Under the pieces are notes generated by a model. That model ran no database searches, was not told where the DNA came from, and was given only the letters and a program-made list of their open reading frames with translations. From Parachlorella kessleri (taxonomy: Eukaryota > Chlorophyta > Trebouxiophyceae > Chlorellales > Chlorellaceae), in assembly GCA_001598975.1 (NCBI GenBank), contig BBXU01001227.1:1-11007 (forward strand): 11,007 bases of DNA. The letters run 5' to 3'. Numbering within the stretch: the stretch's first letter is position 1; each line of letters begins with the position of its first letter. Shown here one piece after another: positions 1-8,500 of the stretch. The position numbers were made by a program, and so were the translations under genes.

Positions 1-39
1 ACACACACACACACACACACACATACAACACACACACAC
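1..39. repeat. (CA)n dinucleotide microsatellite, interrupted
   Basis: The sequence is an almost pure AC repeat with two small interruptions around positions 24-30. It sits in the intron just upstream of the Tfb2 exon that starts at 66, so it ends only about 26 bases before that acceptor (CAG at 63-65). It runs off the left edge, so its full length is unknown. Tracts of this kind are commonly length-polymorphic. Confidence 0.95.
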
Positions 40-65
40 CTTCCTCTGCTGCCTGTGCTGTGCAG

Positions 66-977
66 GGTGTACGCCTACACCACCTCCCCGGTGCAGCAGT
101 CCATCCTGCGCATCTTTGTGCGCTGTGACGCCCTACTGCCCAACCTCTTTGTGGGCACGCTGACGCGGGAGAGCGTGAAGAGCGCCCTGGAAGTGGGCAT
201 CTCTGCGGAACAGATAGTCGGCTTCCTGCGGCAGCACGCACACCCGCGGGTGGCTGCCAAGTCGCCAGTCGTGCCCCTGGTGAGTGGCTGGCTGTACACG
301 TCTCTGTAGGCTGGTCTGCGTGCGTACTAGTTTGGGTTAGCCTTGTCCGATCAAGTCCCCATGGTGCGGAGCCTGGCTTTTGCGCATGGAAGCACTGCCA
401 AAGCAGGTTGCTTTGGAGATGTTTTCATTGTTGCGTGCGCTGCCGCTTTCGCTGTGGTGTGTCAGTGGGGTCGACTGGCAGCTTGATGCGCTGGTCAGGG
501 GAGGGAGCTGCAATCCTCCCCTGCTATGCTCATGCCTCGCCTTTTGTAACTGCTAAAGGGCCTGGCTGGCTCGCCTTGGCCCTAGCACCCACCCCCCATT
601 CGCTCAGACACATGACAAATCCCCTCCCTGGGTAGGTGGGTGGGTGGGGGCCGCGGATGTGCTGTGCTGCGCTGCCTCCCCCCCATGGTCCTCTGCCCTG
701 ACTGGGTGCTCCTTGCCGCCATTGCTGTGCGCAGGTGGTGACCGACCAGATAAAGCTGTGGCAGTCCGAGCTGCAGCGGCTGACGCCCGAGCGCGCCACG
801 CTGTACAGCAACTTTGAGAGTGAGGAGCTGTACCGCCGCACCGCCGACTTCGCGGCGCGCATGGACAAGGTGCTGCTGTGCCGCAACGACGAGGCCAGGG
901 TGCTGGTGGTGAGGCCGGAGGCGCACGAGCATGTGAAGGCCGAGATCCGCCTTCTGAAGCAGCAGCTGGGGGTGTGA
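66..977 (+). CDS. TFB2: TFIIH subunit p52/Tfb2 (GTF2H4), C-terminal part, two exons
   Basis: This is the 3' end of the gene for the p52 (human GTF2H4, yeast Tfb2) subunit of TFIIH, which helps load and regulate the XPB helicase in transcription initiation and nucleotide excision repair in the nucleus. Exon 66-279 follows a CAG acceptor and ends at a GTGAGT donor. It encodes VYAYTTSPVQQSILRIF, then LTRESVKSALEVGISAEQI and FLRQHAHP, all close to the family. Exon 735-977 follows a GCGCAG acceptor, joins in phase 0, encodes VTDQIKLWQSELQRL and ends at TGA 975-977. The intron is 455 bases. The family ends at about the same point, so the C-terminus is complete. By family knowledge this end forms the dimer with Tfb5/p8 (GTF2H5). 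The first base of exon 66-279 completes a codon from an upstream exon outside the window. Identity is very secure; splice borders are inferred. Confidence 0.93.
630..650 (+). other. G-quadruplex motif in the Tfb2 intron
   Basis: Four G runs (630-632, 638-640, 642-644, 646-650) are separated by loops of five, one and one bases, which meets the usual G3+N1-7 rule. The motif is on the coding strand of the Tfb2 intron 280-734, about 85 bases before its 3' splice site, so it would also be present in the pre-mRNA. Folding is a prediction only. Confidence 0.6.
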
Positions 978-1582
978 GGAGGTTGGCGGGTACAGTTTGC
1001 GGGCCCCTGGCAGCCTTGTGGCCTTGCGCTGGCTGGGCAGCAGCTGGCATCCCAGGGTTTGCTGGCTGGCAGTGTCAGAGCATGCAAGCAGCCTGCGGTT
1101 TTGGAGTGGTTGACCTGGTAAGGAGCATGCCTGGTTCGCTCTTCTACAGATCTTCGGACTGTTCTTAGCCTGGGCATGTAGGAACTTATCAGGAGCAAGC
1201 TGCGGCAGCCTGCCACACCGCACCGCAAGGGCAGACCGCATATAAGCCCTGGTAGAAACTTGTTCCAGTTTGTCCTCATTCCTCTGGTAACAATGGAGGT
1301 GTCAACGACATGCTCTCTTACTGGGGGTTGTACATCAGGCAACATACGAGGACGCTAAATACGAAACTGGAGGTACCATTCAGGCGAGGTTCAGCTAGTG
1401 TCCCTGCCAACCGTCCAGGATCCTTGCATCCAGCCCTTCCAGCTGACAGTCCCCACATGTGATGCGACCAGTAACTCTACATCGCAGTACTGACGACAGC
1501 TCACCCTGCCAGGCACAGCCGCCTTCTATGTAAGGCTCGGCCCCTGACGAGTATAATGCATGTCATAGAGCCCTCATTGTCT
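978..1582. other. Convergent 3' region between Tfb2 and the Memo gene
   Basis: There is no convincing coding exon here. It holds the 3' UTR of Tfb2 (plus strand, stop at 977) and must also hold the 3' UTR of the Memo gene (minus strand, stop at 1583-1585). The first TGTAA in plus orientation after the Tfb2 stop is at 1529-1533. I see no TTACA (minus-strand TGTAA) in the stretch, so the Memo poly(A) site is not identified. A long minus-strand open frame reaching in from 530 is antisense to the Tfb2 exon and is not taken as a gene. Confidence 0.6.
1529..1533 (+). promoter_or_regulatory. Candidate poly(A) signal TGTAA for Tfb2
   Basis: TGTAA is the standard green-algal polyadenylation signal, usually 10-20 bases before the cleavage site. 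This is the first one in the right orientation, about 550 bases after the Tfb2 stop. A five-base motif can occur by chance. Confidence 0.4.
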
Positions 1583-3588
1583 TCATCCCCAGACAGCAAA
1601 GCAGGCAAAGCCATTGATGTCTTGTGACTGCACATACAGGTCGCTCGGTGCATAGGAGAGCAGCTGCAAGTCCCAGTGGAGCTTCTGCACAGCAGTGAAG
1701 GATCCTAGGGCGGGGGGTGGCAAGTGCAGCAGCTTATTCCCTACCCATTGCGGCCCTTGGCATGGTAGGCATGCAACCACGTTACCACCTACTAGACTTT
1801 CCCTTCTATGGTTTGCCTCCACTCTCGTAAAGGCAGCACTGCTACTCTCACCCAAGGCCCCTGCAGGCTAGCCAAGTCACACTATCTGGAAGGTTAAGGT
1901 TGGTCACTTCTCCAGCAGCGAGCATCCACTCTCACCTCTGCCACCCTCATGAGCACCGCTACGGGCCAGCGCCCACACAGCGATGTGCCGGCAGCTTCAC
2001 AGAGATTTATAAAGGCCTGTGCTGAGCCTGCACCACATGGAGGTGAGGAGAGAGGCATCACACACTTTCGATTCCGAAGAGCAGGCCTGAAGCCACAACG
2101 GGTGCCTCCAGGTACGCAGCACGGCCTCCACTCTGCTCCCACAGCGGCGGTGTTCATGCAGGCACTGGCAGCAGCAAGCCGAAGCCGTGCACCCACCCGC
2201 TTCTATGGCATGCAAGACTGGCGAGTCCCTCCAGATGGCATGGTCTCGCAGGCTCATCCAGCCGGCGGCAGGCGGCTCCTTGTAGGAGGAGGGGCCCTGC
2301 ACACGCTACCATGGCTTAACTTGTGGGTTCCTGCAATCCATTGCCCTCCCCAGAACCTGAGACCCTGCCCCATGTGCAGTGATGGCAATTTTCTTTGCTC
2401 CAGGTCCCACAGCCAGACAGCGTCTCTCTCTACTAGGTCGATGTGGGTGCAGGTAGCAGGTAGGCCTCTGTGGGGGTCCAGGTGCTGTACTTGCTGATGC
2501 ACATGCTTTTCCTTCACACTTGAAGACATGAAACAGTCCTTTTGCTCCAATGTGATGGTAAATGCAGCCTGAAATGTCGTAGCATCATTTGAAAAGATGA
2601 CCCCGCACGCCAACGCTCCCACAACCCTGACTTGGGCCTACCGCATGAGTGAAGTCAGAGGTGGCAACTAGTATCACGCTCCCAGGCTCTTCTTTGCTGA
2701 GCATTGCTGCCACTGCTTCGGCAACACGTTCCAGCTCCTCCGCCCCAGCCAGCCACCCGATGCTCACAGGGGCAACAAGCAGGTCAGGCTGGGGCGCCTG
2801 CCCAGCACGGCTGCTGTTGAAGACGCGCTGCTGGCCACATATGTACTGCAGGAAGGGCAGCTGGTTCTCTATGCTGTGCTCCTGCCTGCAAACAGGGGTA
2901 GGGTAAGCCCACCAGCTCCTTCCAAGCTTGACAACCGGGCAGAGCAGGCACTCAACACCTCTGCCAAGTTGGCCGCAGCTCCACCGAGCTCTACTGGGCC
3001 TAAGTCGGCGCATGCAGTCGTGTAGAGGTGAGATTTCCAAAGGAGGCACTTACTGGTGCGGCCTGTCGTCATAGGGGATGCCCTGGACATGAAGCTCTTC
3101 ATTTAGCTGCTGGTCCACAGGCACGGCGCCCAAAGGGGTGACCCAGTTGCTCGCAGTGGACAAACAGGCTGCTGGCTGTAGAACAAAGTGGTTGGTCCCC
3201 AGCAGAATGACTCTCAAGGGCTTATCTGGGCATAGCATTGCTGCTGCCTTGGATAGCAACGAGTAGGCAACAGCTGCCACTTTGCCAGAGTCTTGCATAG
3301 CGCCGTGCGGCACCTGCAGGCAGGCAGCAGCAGGCAGGATCTCTTGCTCACTCCGTGGCAAGTTGGTTACTCAGTAATGTCGCCCGGCGTCGGTGGTACC
3401 GCTACTGCAATGGGTTGCGCAGCGGCTGTGTTATTGCTGAAAAGGATTTAAGTCCTATTGTCAGCCACAACCACTGGCATAAAAACACACATAACCACTT
3501 ACAATAAGACCCCGCAGGCGGGCTACCCTGTGTGGAAAGTCCCTGCCGGCTGCTGTTCCAAGCGGCTGTGCAGGCCTCCTAAAACAGT
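1583..3588 (-). CDS. MEMO1: Memo family protein (MEMO1-like, LigB fold), six exons, N-terminus missing
   Basis: Members share the fold of class III extradiol dioxygenases; human MEMO1 binds metal (iron/copper) and is tied to redox and cell-motility signalling. Exons on the minus strand: 3588 (or 3578)-3503, 3313-3054, 2885-2642, 2296-2197, 2027-1936 and 1684-1583, with all phases compatible. Family marks in order are LRGLI/VPHG, ILLGTNHF, QEHSIENQLPFL, ATSDFTHA/GPSSYKEPP, RDSPVLHAIEA, AGTSLCGRWPVAVL and LQLLSYAPSD. The residues matching human His49 (VPH), His81 (TNH) and Cys244 (LCG) are all present, as is the Asp of SDF. Placed exons give about 290 residues, against 297 for human MEMO1, yet about 20 N-terminal residues, including the AGSWY/AGxFYP element, are not found; they may lie in 3600-3760, where an open frame starts ATG at 3734-3732. 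The loop after VPH is unusual (see findings). The gene converges on Tfb2. Confidence 0.9.
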
Positions 3589-4184
3589 CTGCAAGCTATC
3601 GTAACAAGGTTGTAGCAATGCTAGAATAGTACTGCACAAAGGACATGACGTGCAGTTAGACAGCTGTGAGTAGAAGCTCCTGCGACCCAGGCCAGCCAGT
3701 TCTGGTCCACCACTACCAGGTAAGCGCCTGTCATTCTGTGAGGATAAGACAAACCTTGTCAGCCGCGACAGGGGGCCTGTTCATCGCTGCTGCAAAGCGG
3801 GTTGGTCGGACGCAGCTTGTCAGTCAAGGCCAACGACCAGTGTGGTCTGGTGTCTGCATGCCATTAAGCTATCAGTAAACAATAAGAGGAGCAACTGTGC
3901 CGAACATTGGTCGAAACCTGCGCGCGCCCCACGTCAGCATGATCCCTTGGACGCCCGGCTGTGTTGGTTATCAACAACGCAGGACCATGCCAACCTCCCT
4001 AGGTTCTGTCCTCTAACGCAGTTTGTTACTTTTCCTGATTGAGGGTTTGGCCAGGGTGCTGCAGCAGCCTTCAGGTCCATTGCGGATTGTACCCTGGTTG
4101 CACATGTGGACACGGACACGCAACACGGTAAAATGCACTGTGCTTCCTTGATGTGCCTGTAACAGGTTTGCAGCTCCTCAGAAG
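3589..4184. other. Unassigned stretch upstream of the Memo exons
   Basis: It lies between the first placed Memo exon and the kinesin poly(A) signal, so it should hold the Memo promoter, 5' UTR and probably its first coding exon. On the minus strand an ATG at 3734-3732 opens a frame containing the residues WVAGAS, faintly like the family's VAGxFY element, but I could not place splice sites that join it in phase. I see no tRNA, repeat or other gene here. Confidence 0.4.
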
Positions 4185-4189
4185 TTACA
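4185..4189 (-). promoter_or_regulatory. Candidate poly(A) signal TGTAA for the kinesin gene
   Basis: TTACA on the plus strand reads TGTAA on the minus strand. It is the first one downstream of the kinesin stop codon (4427-4425), giving a 3' UTR of about 250 bases. An earlier TGTAA at 4648-4644 falls inside the last intron of the gene. This fits the green-algal pattern. Confidence 0.5.
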
Positions 4190-4424
4190 TACAGCAAATG
4201 AAACACGGTTGCCCACAACATAAAGTGATAGCAAGGGCATGACGCAGAAAACCAGCCACTCTCCAAGTATTTACCACCAGGTTGCAAGGTCAGCCAGCAG
4301 AATTAACAAGGAAGTGCGAGCAGGTTCCTGTGTATGTACCATATCAGACTACCACAGTAGATGCTGCAAAACTATAGTGGCAGCTCCCCTTGATCGTGCC
4401 AAAACCAGTTGCCATATTGCCACA

Positions 4425-5505
4425 TCAGGACCACCGGCCCCTGTTTGCATCCTTAGCAGATGTTCCGCCGAGAGCAGTTTCTGGCCGCCAAGCCTTGATG
4501 CTGCTGCCGCTGCCCGTAATGCCGTTTGGACTGCTGTAGCCTGAGCCCCCAACCTGCACAGAGAGTAGAGTGGGGGAGCTTGACATGCCTGGCATGCATA
4601 ACCCTCGACAAGTGGTGCCGTCTGGGAACTGTCCAGGCATACCTTACAGTGCAATGATATCCAAGCTTTTCTTAATGGCATTACCGAGGAGCTGTGCTTA
4701 CCCTGCCTGGGGACCGTGGGGAACGTGATGAGTTAGGTGAGCTGGGTGGCCTTTTCTGTTCCATGTTCCGTAGCTGTCCACCAGTTTGGAGTTGGTCCTG
4801 CAAATCGTCATACATGCAGTTTTTCAATCTCGTAGCAAAGTATATGCAATACCCGTTTCCCTAAGTGACATAGTCTAGTAAGCAACCATACACAGCTTGC
4901 GGATGTTAAAGCAGCCGCTTTTCACTCCTTCACACCTTGGATTTCACCGCAGAGGGAGAGGCGGTGCCTGCGCCCACCACCAGGCGGGGCATTGTGGGGG
5001 TCTTGGGGCGCTGCCCAGGCTGAGGTGCCGACGCTGCCACCAGGGGCTTAAGCCTGCTTGGACAAGGCGCCGGGGCACTGCCGCGGCTGTCGCTGCTGTC
5101 GTGGGGCGAGCGGCAGCCCCCAACTGCCTCTCCCTGCTGCCTGGTAGCCTCGAGCTCAGACAGCAGGAAACCAGGGGAGGGAAGCCGCCTCTGAGGGGGT
5201 TGGGGCATAATGGGGCTGGCTGGTGTTGCTTCAGCCGATTTATCACCACCATCGAGCTCTGGGGCGCTAAGGGACCTGCCGCAGCGACTTGTATGAGAAC
5301 CACCACTGCCAGGGCGGCTTCCAGTCGAGGAGGGGCTACCCTGCCCCTTGGTCCTAACAGACAGGGAACATGCAGTGTCGCTGCGGTGGTGGCCTGGCGA
5401 GGGAGAGCCGGTTAGTGCCAGCTGCGCCTGCAGGTGCTGGACCTGCTGCCTGCTGGACAGCAGGTGCTCGGACAGCGCGCGCTTCTCCACCCCTAGCTCC
5501 GCCAC
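4425..5505 (-). other. Kinesin C-terminal tail exons, Ser/Pro-rich
   Basis: Three exons, all joined in phase 0, encode about 264 residues after the motor. The first starts with a short coil ([19 protein letters not shown]) and goes on as low-complexity Ser/Pro/Gly sequence with many S/T-P sites (for example RPKTPTMPR). The second (4797-4702) encodes a basic piece ending [10 protein letters not shown] before a GTAAGC donor. The third (4553-4425) starts VGGSGYSS and ends GRWS at TGA. If the intron at 4935-4798 is kept, the frame stops two codons later (KSKV), giving a tail shorter by about 73 residues. The function of this tail is not known; proline-directed phosphorylation and extra microtubule or cargo binding are guesses from composition. 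Confidence 0.75.
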
Positions 5506-8500
5506 CTGCATCCAGGGTAGCAGCTCACGTGACAGTAGAGCTGTCTTACCATGGTAGCAAACTCGCAGGTCAGTAATGCAGGGCAGCACGGCCGAGACAG
5601 AACGGCAGACCAGGCGCACACCTGCTCCTGCAGCTCCCCCACAGCAGCCTTGAGCTCCTTCACCGCCTCATTGCTGCCAGTTTCCGCAACCACATTCCTG
5701 CGGGCCGCGCCCAGCTCCACGCCCCTGACTCGTGAGGCAAAGTTGAGGCTGCACACGGTCTCTGACGCATTCCCCTCAGAGGGGCTGCAGCACACAATCA
5801 TTAGCGTCTTCCCTGCGCCTGCAAGGGAGTCCTGCACATAGGCAGGGGACAAAGGCGCTCCTCTCGTCCACCTGCCACTCCCTTTTATGACATGGAGGCA
5901 TGCTTGTCATACCCGACTGCGGAAACAGAAGGGCACCACGCTGTGCACGTCGCTGGTATGGCCAGAGCTTCCCAGTACAACAACCACCATGCTTGTAACG
6001 CGCCTGAAGCATGTAGGTCAGTTTGGAGTTTCTGAAGGGCACATGACTGCCTTTGGTAGCGAGGGCGTAGATGCAGTCGCCCAGGGCGCTGCAGTATGCA
6101 ACAGAGCGAGCATGAAGTGCCCTCCTCAACTGAGGTGACAATGCACTGGGCTTATAACCAACGACATTCTGCCATTCCGTGTGCCTCATGTTGGCTTGCC
6201 TGGGCCTACTATCCGGTGAGTGAGTCGTGCACAAGGTGATTACCTGAGAGACTTGTTGATGGACTGGGCCTCCTTGAGTCTCTCCCCACTAGCCTCAGTC
6301 TTGGACACACGCTCGCTCCCAGCAAGGTCTATAAGCCACAAGCGGGAACGCCATGCATCATCTGCGACAGGTGGGAGGGGGGGGTGCATATTACGCCTTT
6401 ACTTTTGCTGCAACAGTCTTAAGCAAAGGGACATATCTAGGCAACCTGGGTGCTTATGTCCTTTGTTTAAAAGGGCCCCTCCGATGCATGGCAGCGCAAA
6501 CCCCTACAATGCTGGTTCTGCTGAAGAGATGATGATACCCTTGTAGCCGTTGCATGTTTGCAACAGGCACTCGCACTTGCAAAGACACCACTACCTTCCC
6601 GGGACCTTGCTCACTGGTCAGGTGGCTCTTCCCGTCCACTCTGAGGCACAGGAGGCAGTGGGACCTGGAGCTGTGGGCATTCATGCGGGTCTCGGCGGCA
6701 TGCCTGGCAGCGGATGCCTTCTGCAGCTGGTCCCAGGCCTGCTCCGTCGACGAGACCTACAACCCCGACAGGGCTATGAGTTCGCGGTATCATGTGTGCA
6801 CTCTTAAGCCTACAAATGCAGAGATTACAACTCCTAGCACAGCCAAGGCTGCCCCACATGCACCTCACCTCCACTTCCTCCAGCCCCGGCATCTGCACCC
6901 CGCCAGGGCCCGCCCTGATCTCCAACCGCTTCCCACCTCCCAGCAAATCCCTCAGCTCCTCAAGGTACACTTCCACAGCGCTGAGGTATATGCTGTAGCG
7001 AGCTTCAGCACTACGCTTGTTGGCAAGACAAAATAACTCCTCCATAGTCCGATAGTTTATGCCGCGCTCCTGCATAGTGGCAGAGCTTCCACAGTGCAGC
7101 CAGCATGCGAAGAACCCTGTTTAACCTAAAGACTGTGCAGCACAAGCAGGACAAGGAGTCACAGCGACAAAGTTCTACCTCGGGTGTACCCTCCATTGTG
7201 AATGTCTTGCCGCTGCCGGTCTGCCCATAGGCAAATATGCAGGCATTGAAACCGTCAAGCACGCTGGTTGCTATGGCGCACGTTTCCCTGCACAGGCAGC
7301 TTGGCAAACCTCCTGGGTCAACGCTGCTTGTGCACATGACACTCGTGGACGAGGGACTGGACTGCAGGAAGTCGCCAACCTGAAGACATCTTCCTGTGTG
7401 GAGGTGTGGCCGTACACTTGGTCAAATGAAAAGCGCAGCTGTTTGAGGTCGCCTGAGAGTCTGCCATCCTTCGCTATGCCACCCACCCTGCAGAGGGTGA
7501 CAGCAAGTTGACAAGCAAGCAGAGTCACATGCTGACCAACCTGCAAAGGGCATCCATGGTTATTACACACAACTACCGTTCCGCCCGGAAGTGCAGATTA
7601 CTGGCGCTTGCTACACAAACCCCCGTCGTACTCTGTTACCTTCTGCGCGTCATGCGCAATCACAATGTTTCCACAGTCACTTGCCTGCCGCATGTCACTT
7701 CCACACTGTCAGTTGCAGGATCACTCTTGCACGCCATGTTCTCTTGTGCGGCTTCCTCTGCCAAAGAAGGTGGGCGTACCCTGCCAGCCAAGTAAAATTT
7801 TAGTGGTCACGACACGCATGGTGCTATGGTACGATGACAGTACTACCTGCCGGGCACCAACCTCACATTATCACAGCTCTGACACGCCCGTTCCAACTCC
7901 TACCCACCGGCAAAAGACTCTGATAGCCCCCTTCAGGTCCATCAGCTGGTTATGGAGCTCCCGCCGCTGCCGTGACTCTGCCAGGTACATTTCCTGCAAT
8001 TTCATCCCATAGACTCTGATCGTGCACTTGCGCGTTTGTGTTCAGCCCTGTCATGCTAAGTTGAGTGTGCGCTGAAGTGTGGCTCAGCAAGCAACAAGGA
8101 ATTGACGAGCAGAAACGTTGGAACACTACTCCTGGCGCACCTGCAGCGCTGTCAACTGGGCTATCAGTTTCTCAACAGCCGCTGCTGTCCCAGAGTGCTG
8201 CGGATCGCTGAGATCTCGGTCTTCTGCCGCCTCCAGCATGCCAGGCGCAACACGCAAGAGCTCGTCCACGGAGGCAGCAGCTTGCTCCAGCTGCAGGCAC
8301 CGTTCCTGAGCTTGGTTTTTCTCTACTTCCAAATCTGCTACCTGCGCTTCCAGCTCAGCCACCCTATGCTGCGCCTGCTGAAGCTGCGCCTCCAGCCCCG
8401 CCACAGCAGCATCGCAGGCAGCAGTTGTGTGCGCGTCCAAATGCTGTACCACAGCTTGCAGCTCAGCAGCCTGGGCCTGCGAAACTGCCAGGGCATGGGT

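Noticed and set aside
530..1345. Long minus-strand open frame of about 270 codons opposite the Tfb2 exon, plus two others in different frames
   Set aside because: They overlap the well-supported Tfb2 exon 735-977 on the other strand, have low-complexity Cys/Arg/Ser-rich translations, and look like shadows of GC-rich coding and intron sequence.
1949..2497. Plus-strand open frame of 182 codons
   Set aside because: It lies antisense to two Memo exons that have clear family motifs (LCGRWPVAVL, RDSPVLHAIEA) and matching splice phases. The translation resembles no family I know.
2297..2610. Minus-strand open frame inside a Memo intron, containing VQHLDPH, which looks a little like the Memo LDP element
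   Set aside because: The intron 2641-2297 joins SDFTHA to GPSSYKEPP exactly as the family requires, and the next exon supplies the rest of the domain. The open frame has no fitting donor and the similarity is only a few residues.
3732..3775. Possible Memo first exon, starting at ATG 3775 region (MNRPPVAADK) or ATG 3734 (MTGAYLVV)
   Set aside because: Neither joins to the exon ending 3503 with an intron of acceptable length and phase; the implied introns would be about 19 or 37 bases. The N-terminus is left unresolved.
4644..4648. Minus-strand TGTAA as the kinesin poly(A) signal, with the gene ending at the TGA at 4932-4930
   Set aside because: Two further in-phase exons (4797-4702 and 4553-4425) with good splice sites extend the gene past it, which places this motif in an intron. 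It could still serve a retained-intron isoform.
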